In this document: one piece after another, positions 34,498-43,467 of the stretch
Position numbering within the stretch: position 1 is the first letter of the stretch
Layout of the letters: each line of letters opens with the position of its first letter
Virus record (IMG/VR): IMGVR_UViG_3300003267_000132
Location: 1 to 64,000 of that record
DNA from: a virus
Direction: 5' to 3' (one strand)
DNA length: 64,000 bases
Program-made: the position numbers and the translations under genes
Notes under the pieces: model-generated
What the model was told of the DNA's origin: nothing
The model's input: only the letters and a program-made list of their open reading frames with translations
The model's database searches: none

Positions 34498-35388
34498 TTA
34501 CGACGCACCTCCGACGAGGCACTTGGGTAGATCGACTTCGATGGCCAGGTGGCAGCAGGTCGAGAAGTCCACGCCTGCCATCCGCTCTGCCCGCCACTCG
34601 ATGTCATTGGTGCCGCGGACCGTTGCTTCTCCGAGGGTGTCGGGGAAGACGACGATCTGACTGCGGCGGACGGTGATCATCGATGTCGCGTAGGCCCACT
34701 GCGACCCGGCGAGCGCGGGCTGGCCGTACGGACCGGACCCGTCGTATCCCGCGTCAGGGACGACGATGGTGTCGTTGATGGTCAGGATCAGGCCGTTTTC
34801 CTTGCGCAGCGCGCCACCCAGGTTCCACGCCGTGGCGAGTTCGCGGGTGCAGTGGATCATGCCGCGCGCTCCGCATCCGCAGTCGGCCAACCCCTGCTCC
34901 AGGCAGGCCAGGGCGTTGTTGACCGACAACGGCGTTCCTGGGGACGACAGCGTGTCGGACAGCGGTGACGCCAGGTACCTGTTCGGCCACCCCTGCGCGG
35001 ACGCCAGCGTGCCCTTCCAGAACTCCGCTGCGATCTGCTTGGACTCGCACGCCAGCAGGGCGCGGGTGGCCCGGCCCTTGAAGTCACGGGCCGACCACCC
35101 AAAGGTCGTGCACTTGTCGCCGGTCCAGACCTGGAACGGCTGCACCTGGACGTTGGACGGGTTGGACGGGATCGTCTTGGACGTCGTCCCGCAGGGGTCG
35201 GAAACGCCGCCCTGGTTGCACTGCTGCTCCGGGTTGTACGAGTACCCGGTTGCCCAACGAGAGACGTGCCCGTCGACGACGACAGCTTCGTCGACGGGCA
35301 GGAAGTCTCCCGAAAGTGATGCGATGAGTCCGACGCGGGGCGGGACCGCCAGCGGGGAGGGGATCGGTGCCAACGAAGGTGTCGTCAT
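34498..35388 (-). CDS. Capsid-adjacent structural protein
   Basis: 296 aa, GGAGGATT Shine-Dalgarno and ATG. Contains several Cys (GLADCGCGARGMIHC; CSAI-type spacing) and beta-rich segments such as SMITVRRSQIVVFPD. The position between the capsid and the major tail protein suggests a capsid decoration or neck protein. The end FSTCCHLAIEVDLPKCLVG resembles proteins next to capsid genes in actinophages. Confidence 0.55.
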   Translation of the reverse strand: MTTPSLAPIPSPLAVPPRVGLIASLSGDFLPVDEAVVVDGHVSRWATGYSYNPEQQCNQGGVSDPCGTTSKTIPSNPSNVQVQPFQVWTGDKCTTFGWSARDFKGRATRALLACESKQIAAEFWKGTLASAQGWPNRYLASPLSDTLSSPGTPLSVNNALACLEQGLADCGCGARGMIHCTRELATAWNLGGALRKENGLILTINDTIVVPDAGYDGSGPYGQPALAGSQWAYATSMITVRRSQIVVFPDTLGEATVRGTNDIEWRAERMAGVDFSTCCHLAIEVDLPKCLVGGAS

Positions 35389-35445
35389 CCGAAATCCTCC
35401 CTACTGACGGTGCCCGCCTGCGTGTCGTAACGCTGCACCGGTTCC

Positions 35446-37248
35446 TTACGAACCGGAGACGCAGAGGCTGCTCGTGTCGGCAAGGCTTGCGCGCTGGCCG
35501 CTCGGGCAGGTGTCGATGGTGATCTGCAGCGACTCGTGGCCGCGGAAGATCGCCTTCTCGAACGTCTCCGAGAACATCTGGAAGTTGTTCGTCGCGTTGA
35601 GCGTGCTGTCTCGGACCATGCCGAGGTTCAGTTCGCCGCCGTCGAGGAACGTCCACGCACCTTCGTGGAACAGCCAGACGATCGCCTTCGACGGCCAGGG
35701 CAGGAGTTGACCTGCACCCTGGACACCGAAGCCCTGGTTCGGGTTGGCACTGGTGGGTGAGTCCATGGCGAAGGACACGTTGACGCCGAGCGCAGCGAAG
35801 AAGCCGAGCACCGTCGACTCTGCCACCGCCCACTGCTCGTCGGTCGTGCCCAGGCCGGGAGCCTGCCGCGCGATGTCGGCCCGCATGTTGCCGAGCAGCC
35901 ACCGCGGCATGATGAGCCGCATCGGGGTCGCCGGGTCCATGCGGTGGCGGTAGCGGTAGGCCTCGACGGCCCGGCCGAGTTCCGCCAAGACTTCCGGCGT
36001 CGTTCCGACGATCTGCGCGCCGGAAGTCGTCGCCGTCGATCCGTCTGCGATCTGCTTCAGGATCGTCGCCTCACCGAGGCGAGAGTGCACCGCGTCGACG
36101 GTCTCCAGGTACTGCGCAATCTGCTCCGGGAAGAACCGCGACTGGAAGTTGCCGAACTGCACGATCGACGTCACCGCGTCGACGGTGTCTTCCTGCACCG
36201 ACTGACACACGAAGGTGGCGTGCGGCTTGGTCGTCGGGCTGGTCGGGTTGGCGTCGTTGGCCGCCGTCCAGATGGACGCCGGAGCGTCCGCGGTGACCTG
36301 GGCGAGGGTGTGCGGACGGATGTACCGCAGACCGCCGCGGGAAGCACCGAACTGGGCCAGGCCGTCACGGACCGGACGAGCCGCCGAACTGATGTTGATG
36401 ACGTTGTAGTCGACCGCCACCGGAGCGCAGATACCACCCGACGCCACCAGCGCCTCGCGACCGGCTACCGCGTCCAGCTTCCGTTCGTTGTTGATCTCGT
36501 TCTCGTCGAGCCACCGCTCGTCCGGGTACTGGACCTTGATCTGACCGAGGTAGATCAGTTCTGAGTCGGACGGACCGGCGGTCGCCTTGCGGACGGCTTC
36601 GAACTTGCGGACGACACCGCGCGCCCACTGCTCGGGATCGACCGGCTGACCAGCACTCATGCCAGGAACGTCCGCCGACGCCACCAGGACCGGGCGGGAT
36701 GCCCGGGAAGTGGCGGTCGGGACCGGCTTGTGGGCAGGCGCACGCCGCGCCGCGAGCCGGGTGATCGACGGAAGCGCGGACGCCGCGACCGGCTGACGCA
36801 CTTCACCCTCGACTGCGGGCTGGGTCTCGACTGCTTCCCCGCCGCCGTCCGCACCCTCGGTACCGTCGGGCGGGTTGACCTCGACCGGGCCGTCGCCACC
36901 GGGTTCTGCCGGAGGCGTCTCGGTGTCACCACCGTCGCCACCGTCACCTGCACCGGGGTCCGGGTCTTCGGCTGCGACCGGAGCGATCTGCTCCAGAAGC
37001 GCCTGCGCTGCGGCGGCGCGTTCCTGCTGCGCTGTCGTACGCGTCTCGATCTCGGTACGGATCAGCTGTGACGCCTGCGCGGCCTCGGTGAGCACCGCGA
37101 TGTCGTCGTCGGTCGCCGACGTCGGGTCGATGTCGCTGGCGATGGCCGCGACCCTGGACTGGAGATCCGACAGTTCCTCGTCGGAAAGGGGGTTGGCCTG
37201 CTCGGTGTCGGTCAGGCGCTGAAGAAGCTCAAGAAGCTCCGGGTCCAT
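35446..37248 (-). CDS. Major capsid protein with long N-terminal scaffold-like region
   Basis: 600 aa from an ATG with a GGAGGGAG Shine-Dalgarno. A longer frame up to 37326 lacks such support. Residues 1-190 are helical and acidic, with a Gly/Pro/Asp-rich linker (about 85-150), as expected for a fused scaffolding or delta region removed by the protease. The rest resembles HK97-fold actinophage capsids (GGICAPVAVDYNVINISSA, RPVRDGLAQFG, MRLIMPRWLLGNMRADIARQ). No separate scaffold gene lies between protease and capsid. Confidence 0.85.
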   Translation of the reverse strand: MDPELLELLQRLTDTEQANPLSDEELSDLQSRVAAIASDIDPTSATDDDIAVLTEAAQASQLIRTEIETRTTAQQERAAAAQALLEQIAPVAAEDPDPGAGDGGDGGDTETPPAEPGGDGPVEVNPPDGTEGADGGGEAVETQPAVEGEVRQPVAASALPSITRLAARRAPAHKPVPTATSRASRPVLVASADVPGMSAGQPVDPEQWARGVVRKFEAVRKATAGPSDSELIYLGQIKVQYPDERWLDENEINNERKLDAVAGREALVASGGICAPVAVDYNVINISSAARPVRDGLAQFGASRGGLRYIRPHTLAQVTADAPASIWTAANDANPTSPTTKPHATFVCQSVQEDTVDAVTSIVQFGNFQSRFFPEQIAQYLETVDAVHSRLGEATILKQIADGSTATTSGAQIVGTTPEVLAELGRAVEAYRYRHRMDPATPMRLIMPRWLLGNMRADIARQAPGLGTTDEQWAVAESTVLGFFAALGVNVSFAMDSPTSANPNQGFGVQGAGQLLPWPSKAIVWLFHEGAWTFLDGGELNLGMVRDSTLNATNNFQMFSETFEKAIFRGHESLQITIDTCPSGQRASLADTSSLCVSGS

Positions 37249-37422
37249 GTGTACGGACTCCCTCCGTGTCATGTCTTCACTTCGGACACAGAGACGGAGC
37301 TTGGTCGACAGCTGCCAGGCGGCCATCGTCCTTGATGGGCGCTCTGCTAGGCCGGGCGTCGCTCAAGGTCTCGGCGCGCAAGATACACGGCGCGTCGCAA
37401 GAAGTCGTGGACCCTTTCGGGA

Positions 37423-37638
37423 TCAGTCGTCTGCGGTGGGCAGGACCGGGTGCAACCAGTAGGGCACGGTGGGGTGCGCGGCACCCAGCATGACCCGCAT
37501 CTGCTCAGCGACCTGGCGGTCCGCGATGTCGGGCGACTGGCGAGTCTTGGTCGGCCCGTCGACGACGTACCAGGCGATCGGAGGGCGGATGGTCAGGCGG
37601 TGTCGCCCCGACGTCGTGATCGAAGCGTTCCTGCCCAC
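37423..37638 (-). CDS. Small hypothetical protein
   Basis: 71 aa, GTG start. Basic N-terminus, centre PPIAWYVVDGPTKTRQSPD and a helical part AEQMRVMLGAAHP. Lies between the capsid and a zinc microprotein. The 170 bases between its stop and the capsid start hold no gene. Function unknown. Confidence 0.5.
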   Translation of the reverse strand: MGRNASITTSGRHRLTIRPPIAWYVVDGPTKTRQSPDIADRQVAEQMRVMLGAAHPTVPYWLHPVLPTADD

Positions 37639-37656
37639 GGACTCGTAGGGTAGCGG

Positions 37657-37803
37657 CTACTCGTCGGGTTGTGTCAACGGCTCTTCGCCAGCATCGCCGA
37701 AAGATGGGACGCCGAGCAGGACCGGCATCTCACCTCTCTCGATCTGCTGGATGCGGAGCCACATCTTGCAGTCCGTCGCACCGCAGACCGGGCACGGTTC
37801 CAT
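37657..37803 (-). CDS. Zinc-binding microprotein
   Basis: 48 aa, not obvious because of its size. ATG shares the A of the capsid protease stop (TGATG). MEPCPVCGATDCKMWL holds a CxxC plus Cys knuckle. The C-terminal half is acidic. Translationally coupled to the protease gene. Confidence 0.6.
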   Translation of the reverse strand: MEPCPVCGATDCKMWLRIQQIERGEMPVLLGVPSFGDAGEEPLTQPDE

Positions 37804-39710
37804 CAGGTGTTGACCGGGGTCAGCGCGTCACCGTTGAGCGAGGCGATCAGGTGCTCGGCTGCCTGCCCGCGGACCGCGCTGGTGACCCGCTCTGCCCGAT
37901 CGAGTCGTTCCCGCAACGCCGCGACTTCGGCGCGCAGTGAGTGCACGGCTTCTTCCCATGGCAGGGGACGGGGGACGATGCCCGCGGCGACGAGTGCTGT
38001 GACATGCCCGTCAGACCACCCCATCTTGGGCATCATTGGCGCGCCGGACGCGGCGATGGGGAACCCTTGGACCGGGACCGACAGGACCGCCAGCAGTTCC
38101 AGTCCTTCGCCGGGGACGACTTCGCGCCAGTCACCCGACAGACCTTGCGCGCAGAACTCGCGGATCTGTTCGTCGGTCACGCCGGGTCGGAGCGCACCCG
38201 CACACCAGATGCCGTGCTTGTCTTCACCCGCGGTCACGTCGGCCATCTGGACCGCACCGGGACCGCCGTCGTAGTGAGCCTTGGCGAGCTTCGCTCCCAA
38301 GCTCGGGGAGTCGGAGGCGTGCCCGCAGCCCATTGTCAACTGGCCGACCCGGACCGTCGTGCCTTCCTTGGTCACCAGCGCGCCGGTCGTGAAGAAGGCG
38401 TACCCCGACCGGGAGTGGGGCGGACGCACGCACTTGTTGGCGAATCCGGTGTGGCACGACTCCCACGCCGCGATGTGTCCGTAGACGCGACCTTCCGGCG
38501 TGACCGTCAGCGGCGTCGGCTTGGTCAGGTGCGGGTCTTCGAACCACTCGGCGGGGGGACGCAGCGGTGCTGCCGCGGCGGCCAGCGGTGCTGCGGATGT
38601 CGACATGTTGTTGCTGACTCCGCTGGCGACCCATGCGCCATTGGTGGCCTTGAACGTCGTCCGAATCGCTTCGCTGACGGTCGACGACTGCGCACCTGGG
38701 GCATTGAGGTCGATGCGGATGACGCCACCGGTGGCTTGCTGTTCGCAGTCGACGCACGGCTCGCCAGCAGCGTTGACCGTCTGCTGGTTGAGTTCGATAA
38801 AGGCGTCTTCGAACGCGGGGAATGGGGTGCCGGTCAGACCCATCACCCGGATCAGCGAGAACCGCATCTCGCCGTCGATGCAGTACCCGTCCTCATCGAC
38901 GTCGGTGCAGATCATCTCACCTTCGGCTTCGGCGACGTCGATGCTGACACCGAAGCGGCCGCGCGCCGAGATGATGTCGCGGAACTGGCGACCGGCGTCG
39001 TTGTCGTCGAAGGTTCCTGCACCGACGGCGACCTCCCCGATCATGCCGACGCTGGTAATGGCCCCGGCCAAGACCGCGCCGAAGTGACCGATCTCGGTTT
39101 CGGTCTGGAGCATCAACGGCATCGGGCAGTCGCGGAACTCGATGGCTCCTGATTCGATGAAGCGACCGTCGCCGGTCGAGCGGTTCTCGAACGCCATGTC
39201 GCTGCGCCACAGTTCGGGGAGCACCCCGCCCTGCTGCATGGTCTGACCGATCTTGGCCACCGCTTCCTGGTAGGTCCCGAAGGAACCCGCGGGAGCACCC
39301 TCCTTGTCGTACAGCGTCCACGACTCGGGGTGATCGTCGTCACCCGGCACCTGCTCGACACCCCACGGCGATCCGAGCACGGTCATGGCCGCGGTCAACG
39401 ACTCGTAGACGGGGCCAGGCGCCTCTGTGCCGGTCCTGACGAACCCCGCGGCACCCAGCGGTCCCTCGACCGGGACGGCGGGGAGACGCATGCCGTGGTC
39501 ATGGCCATGGTGGGCGTCCCCGTTGTGGGAGTGCATGTGTTCGTGGGTCACGTCGCCCCCCTGGGAGCCATACGCGGCGTGCGCGTGGGTGTGCGCGCCA
39601 TTCACCGGGCCGTGGTTGGCCATGACGTCGTCGTGGTCGTGGTCCATGGTCATCTCCGGTACCTCGGTGGCGGTTGCGAGCAACTGGCGGGCACGGTCGA
39701 CGGTGGTCAT
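37803..39710 (-). CDS. Capsid maturation protease
   Basis: 635 aa. Located between portal and capsid, as in actinophages, and matching their large protease family by GRFGVSIDVAEAEGEMIC, LTVTPEGRVYGHIAAWESC, RVGQLTMGCGHAS and a final coiled-coil EEAVHSLRAEVAALRERLD. A His-rich stretch at about residues 23-73 (HDHDD, HTHAHAAYG, THEHMHSHNGDAHHGHDHG) is unusual and could bind metal ions. Expected to process the capsid's N-terminal arm. Confidence 0.8.
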   Translation of the reverse strand: MTTVDRARQLLATATEVPEMTMDHDHDDVMANHGPVNGAHTHAHAAYGSQGGDVTHEHMHSHNGDAHHGHDHGMRLPAVPVEGPLGAAGFVRTGTEAPGPVYESLTAAMTVLGSPWGVEQVPGDDDHPESWTLYDKEGAPAGSFGTYQEAVAKIGQTMQQGGVLPELWRSDMAFENRSTGDGRFIESGAIEFRDCPMPLMLQTETEIGHFGAVLAGAITSVGMIGEVAVGAGTFDDNDAGRQFRDIISARGRFGVSIDVAEAEGEMICTDVDEDGYCIDGEMRFSLIRVMGLTGTPFPAFEDAFIELNQQTVNAAGEPCVDCEQQATGGVIRIDLNAPGAQSSTVSEAIRTTFKATNGAWVASGVSNNMSTSAAPLAAAAAPLRPPAEWFEDPHLTKPTPLTVTPEGRVYGHIAAWESCHTGFANKCVRPPHSRSGYAFFTTGALVTKEGTTVRVGQLTMGCGHASDSPSLGAKLAKAHYDGGPGAVQMADVTAGEDKHGIWCAGALRPGVTDEQIREFCAQGLSGDWREVVPGEGLELLAVLSVPVQGFPIAASGAPMMPKMGWSDGHVTALVAAGIVPRPLPWEEAVHSLRAEVAALRERLDRAERVTSAVRGQAAEHLIASLNGDALTPVNT

Positions 39711-39732
39711 GGCGCCTCCTTGCCCGCCAAGG

Positions 39733-42240
39733 CTACGACTCCGGCAGCAGGATCGTCGGGATCATGTCGCACACACACCCATCGTGGTCACCGGGGAAGA
39801 AGTACGGCACCGGTGGCCACCCTTCGGTGTTGGCCAGGACCGGCTCGTCGAAGGCAACGAACTCCGCGCCGTCGAGTTGCCGATGCGGTTCGAACGGGGA
39901 CTTGCGTGGGGCGCTGCCGTAGTCCCACACGTACCCCTGGATTCCCGCCCCCTGATCGGTGAGCAGCGCCAGGATGTCACTGCCTGCCGCGACACCGCCG
40001 ACCGGCTTGTCGTCCAGCAGCCCGACGACCGCCCCCTCCTGCTCAGCGACGTCGTCGCCACCCGCCACCGCCAGTGCCTCGCGGACGTAGGAAGCGGGGA
40101 TACGCAGCACGACGTCTTCCTCACCGGTGATGATTCGCGGCCGGGGTGCAGCGGTGATCGCGGTCGGGTCGTACAGCCTGCGGGCCGCGAGTGCGAGGAG
40201 CTTGGAGTTGAACAGCCTCCAGGCTTCGACACGCAGGACGGCCTGCCGGTGGCGCAATGTCTCAAGAACGTGAGGATCGATTGTCGTCCTGCCCTGGTTG
40301 GCCAGCGCGGTGTTGACGAGCCGAATGGCGTCTTCCTGAGCCTGGGTGACCTGCTGGTCGAAGTCGACGGCCAACCGATCAAAGGCGCGTTCCAGCAGTT
40401 CCTGGTCGGTCAGGCCGAGCGACGCGATGAGTGTCGGGCCAAGGGTGGCGCAGATGCGGTCGGCGCAATCGGCCGACGCCGCGACCGCGGCAGCCGTGGC
40501 GTCACCTTGGGCGCGCGAGTTGGCGCGGTTGCCCGCCTTCTCCAGCGCCCGGTTCATGGCCTGGTCTGCGGCGACCCGCAGACGTGTGCGCAACTCCCGG
40601 TCGATGGCGACCAGCCGCTGGCCGAGCCTGGTCGCCGCGGACCGCGCTGCTGCCGCGGTGACGGGTGGCGCGGACGACGACGCTTCCGGGACTTCCAGGC
40701 CGGGGGCCATCCCGGTCATCACCAAGATCTGCGCCAGCAGGTTCGGGTCGCTGATGGTCCCCGACGTCACCATGCGGCGCAGCACTTCGATGGGTTCGGG
40801 GGCATCCGCTTCGCTGTACCCCTGGTAGCGGCGGCGCGCCTCGTCGGAAATGACGCCGTCTTCGTGGGCCTTCTCGGCGTTGTCGGTCGGGTCGGGAGCG
40901 GCGATGCAGTCGGTCGGATCGAACCAGATGAACAGGTCACGGGCGACTTCGGGTGCGATCCCGGCTGCTTCCAGCGCGGGCTGGTAGTACCCGGCGGTCA
41001 GCGCGTCGCACATGAGGACGGCGCGCGGTTCACCGTAGCTGTCCCACTCCGACTTCTTGACCTGCGCGGCGTTGGCAAAGGTCGTCTCCTGCAAGCCGGT
41101 GGTTACTTCGACCGGCATGTTCAAGCCGCGCGCCAGTCGCATGACCCGACCTTCGATGCGCTTGTCGAGACCTTCGTCCATGGCGCGACCGAAGGTCAGC
41201 AACCGGAACACTTCGGGCTTGAGAAACTCGGCAGGACCACGGACGACACCGGGTGCGACTGCGGCTGCGGAACCTTCGTCGGTGATCGGAGAGATCAGGG
41301 TGTCGAGCAGTTCGTCGTCGAAGGGGTCGTCGGTTTCCTCCCCGTCCGACTGATCGCGGGTCGGGTCCTTGGGGCCGAACGACAGCTCCTGGGGAACCAG
41401 CAGCAGACCCGCCGACAGCCGGGACTTCGCGACCGCCCTGATCTCCCGACCGAGCAGCAGCAGCGATTCCATTTCCGCGACCTGGCGGCGCATGGCGCTC
41501 ATGGCCAGTTGGGAGAAGCGGGGATGACGTTGCCAGAGGCGCACGACCAGATCTTCGGGTGGAATCTTGACCACGGCATTGTTGTCGAGTCCCATCCGCA
41601 AGCCGAACATATCCGACTGGACGACCAACTCATCGACCGAACGGATGTTCCACTCTTCCTCGCCGGTCTCCGGGTCCAGATGCGCGTGCAGGTAGCACTC
41701 GCCCGCCACGTCGAAGTTGATCGTGATGTCGCGCTGGAGCGCGGCCTGCCCACCCTGCGCGGACGACAACCGCCGCAGCGTCTCGATGCAGATCTTGGCC
41801 GTCGTCGGGTCGACCCCGGCTTCTTCGTCGTCAACTGGGACGGGGGCATCCTGGGTGTCGACGCGGGTGGCCGCGAACAACCGGAGCTTGGACAGCAGGT
41901 TTCCCGCGAAGTCGACAGTCGCCCCCGCTTCGGGTACCTCGTCGTAGTAGTCCCACGCTTCGGTCTGCCATGCCTGACGACGACGACGCAACGCCGCGAC
42001 CGACCGCTTGTCCTGCATGTCGATCTGAGCCGCCGACGCAATGATCGCGTTGTGCTCGCCGGGTCCACGCTTGCGCCCGTAGGTACGCCCAGGTTCCTCG
42101 ACGAACTCGACTTCCGGCTCGGCCTTCCCCGCTGCGGCATCGCGCTCGCGTCGCGCCGCGGGACTGTCGGTGGTGCGCAGCCGCGCCGGTGCCTTCTTGG
42201 CGGTCTTCTTGGTCGGCTTCGACGGCTTGTCGTCTGTCAT
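39733..42240 (-). CDS. Portal protein with C-terminal MuF-like domain
   Basis: 835 aa. Lys/Ala-rich N-terminus, then a portal core (about 100-480) with AWDYYDEVPEAGATVDFAGN, WNIRSVDELVVQSDMFGLRMG and IEGRVMRLARGLNMPVEVTTG. Helical region 520-660, then a MuF-type end with VPYFFPGDHDGCVCDMIPTI, resembling the HxxCRC motif of the minor head protein. The gene thus seems to fuse portal and MuF. It lies directly before the protease gene. Confidence 0.8.
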   Translation of the reverse strand: MTDDKPSKPTKKTAKKAPARLRTTDSPAARRERDAAAGKAEPEVEFVEEPGRTYGRKRGPGEHNAIIASAAQIDMQDKRSVAALRRRRQAWQTEAWDYYDEVPEAGATVDFAGNLLSKLRLFAATRVDTQDAPVPVDDEEAGVDPTTAKICIETLRRLSSAQGGQAALQRDITINFDVAGECYLHAHLDPETGEEEWNIRSVDELVVQSDMFGLRMGLDNNAVVKIPPEDLVVRLWQRHPRFSQLAMSAMRRQVAEMESLLLLGREIRAVAKSRLSAGLLLVPQELSFGPKDPTRDQSDGEETDDPFDDELLDTLISPITDEGSAAAVAPGVVRGPAEFLKPEVFRLLTFGRAMDEGLDKRIEGRVMRLARGLNMPVEVTTGLQETTFANAAQVKKSEWDSYGEPRAVLMCDALTAGYYQPALEAAGIAPEVARDLFIWFDPTDCIAAPDPTDNAEKAHEDGVISDEARRRYQGYSEADAPEPIEVLRRMVTSGTISDPNLLAQILVMTGMAPGLEVPEASSSAPPVTAAAARSAATRLGQRLVAIDRELRTRLRVAADQAMNRALEKAGNRANSRAQGDATAAAVAASADCADRICATLGPTLIASLGLTDQELLERAFDRLAVDFDQQVTQAQEDAIRLVNTALANQGRTTIDPHVLETLRHRQAVLRVEAWRLFNSKLLALAARRLYDPTAITAAPRPRIITGEEDVVLRIPASYVREALAVAGGDDVAEQEGAVVGLLDDKPVGGVAAGSDILALLTDQGAGIQGYVWDYGSAPRKSPFEPHRQLDGAEFVAFDEPVLANTEGWPPVPYFFPGDHDGCVCDMIPTILLPES

Positions 42241-42458
42241 TGGTCACCTATGTCGAGCACGACGTGCAGTTCCGCCGACCCTTGAGACAGGTCGTCCCAC
42301 AGTTCGCGGTGCGGGGAGCACAGTCCGATGACCACGACCATCTGTCCCTGCACGCGGCACACCCGCAGTACGTCGGCTTCATTCTGGCAGGGATGGTGCC
42401 GTTCCGCCCCGCTCTCGGTCAGCCCGCCGGTCGGATACGCGGCGGCGCACTTGTTCAC
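42237..42458 (-). CDS. Small hypothetical protein
   Basis: 73 aa from a GTG overlapping the preceding stop, and overlapping the portal ATG at its end. CxxAAAYPTGG start and a single VVVIGLCSPHRELW hydrophobic strand. Possibly a beta-alpha fold with three Cys. Function unknown. Confidence 0.5.
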   Translation of the reverse strand: MNKCAAAYPTGGLTESGAERHHPCQNEADVLRVCRVQGQMVVVIGLCSPHRELWDDLSQGSAELHVVLDIGDQ

Positions 42459-42742
42459 GCCGACACCTCGGCCAGCAACCCGCTCACAGCGGAGAACGCC
42501 AGCACGCGGCGCATCGACTTCCACCACGCGAATCGCTTGACGACGAACACCAGTCCCAGTGACACCCACATCGAGAAGCACCACGGGCAGGTGATCAGTT
42601 CGGCGTACGGCGAGTCCTTGCCACGCTTCTCGTCCCACTCGATCAGCGCCTCCCGCGCCTTGCGGACCGGGGGCAGCGTGTCCTGGGTGACCAGCCTGGT
42701 CAGTCGGAAGACAGCCAGCGCGTCGAGCACGTCGTCTTCCAT
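42455..42742 (-). CDS. DUF1360-like small membrane protein
   Basis: 95 aa. Contains FRLTRLVTQDTLPPVRKAREALIEWDEK and then YAELITCPWCFSMWVSLGLVFV, the pattern of DUF1360-type membrane proteins often found near phage portal/terminase genes. One to two transmembrane helices at the C-terminus. A GTG six bases further upstream is an alternative start. Confidence 0.7.
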   Translation of the reverse strand: MEDDVLDALAVFRLTRLVTQDTLPPVRKAREALIEWDEKRGKDSPYAELITCPWCFSMWVSLGLVFVVKRFAWWKSMRRVLAFSAVSGLLAEVSA

Positions 42743-42744
42743 GC

Positions 42745-43062
42745 TCACGCCGGTACGCCAGCGAGATCGAGCAACCCGCGTACCGATGCGCGCTTGAGCG
42801 GATTTCCGCAGCCGCAGCCGCGCGACTGGATGACCCGCCAGGTCGTGCCGTCTTCCAGCGTGAACAGCCACGGCCCCAGGCCGCGGACCTCACTGATGTT
42901 CCAGTCGACGAAGCGCAAGGCGCGGAGCAGTTCGACCCCCTGCGGACCTGACTGGAATAGCAACAGCCAATCTTCAGCGACCAGGGCGCGCACGGTCTGG
43001 AACGCGCCCTCTGGTGACTCCACCAGGGCAGGGAAGACATCGAGCATCGGCGTGCCGCTCAT
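42745..43062 (-). CDS. Hypothetical protein
   Basis: 105 aa from MSGTPMLDVFP; an ATG at 43089 would add nine residues. Helix-rich with strands, ending RGCGCGNPLKRASVRGLLDL, where two Cys lie close together. Function unknown; the C-rich CGCGNP motif recurs in actinophage proteins near the portal. Confidence 0.5.
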   Translation of the reverse strand: MSGTPMLDVFPALVESPEGAFQTVRALVAEDWLLLFQSGPQGVELLRALRFVDWNISEVRGLGPWLFTLEDGTTWRVIQSRGCGCGNPLKRASVRGLLDLAGVPA

Positions 43063-43110
43063 CGCTTCTTGCAGCGTAGAGCACCGCATCGGATTCGTCG
43101 TTGACCCGAA

Positions 43111-43335
43111 TCAGAGCATTCCGTTGGTGACGTGCACGTCCTGGTAGCGCGACGAGTTCAGGTCGATGTCGAGCAGGGCTTCGAGGATCCGCTCGATGCG
43201 GGTGATGCGGTGCTCAAGTTGTTCCAGCCGTTCCTCATCAAGGGTGAGTTGCTGGCGCATCCCACCCGTCTCGACCTGTGCTCGGCGTACCGCCAGCAGA
43301 ACGCCGCGGTCTTGGAGGGGGTCTCGACCGGCCAT
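43111..43335 (-). CDS. Coiled-coil hypothetical protein
   Basis: About 74 aa from the ATG at 43335, helical and charged (LTLDEERLEQLEHRITRIERILEALL). The frame is open further upstream, towards the divergent plus-strand hydrolase, but has no supported earlier start. Unknown function. Confidence 0.45.
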   Translation of the reverse strand: MAGRDPLQDRGVLLAVRRAQVETGGMRQQLTLDEERLEQLEHRITRIERILEALLDIDLNSSRYQDVHVTNGML

Positions 43336-43467
43336 CGCAGATCGCACGATAGCGTCGTGTCGTTGGCGAGCGGCACGATCCACAACCTGGACGATAAACC
43401 CAGTGCCGTACCCATGTCCGGGCAAATCCAACACTTGTTCTTCGAATGGGGTTAAGGTCCCCCGCTG

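Noticed and set aside
37249-37422. Possible gene in the gap before the capsid protein
   Set aside because: No frame with a start and sensible composition; it holds the capsid ribosome binding site only.
39427-42285. A 952-codon plus-strand open frame opposite the portal gene
   Set aside because: It is antisense to the clearly recognised portal protein; long antisense frames are common in GC-rich DNA, and its translation is Arg/Gly/Asp-rich without any domain.
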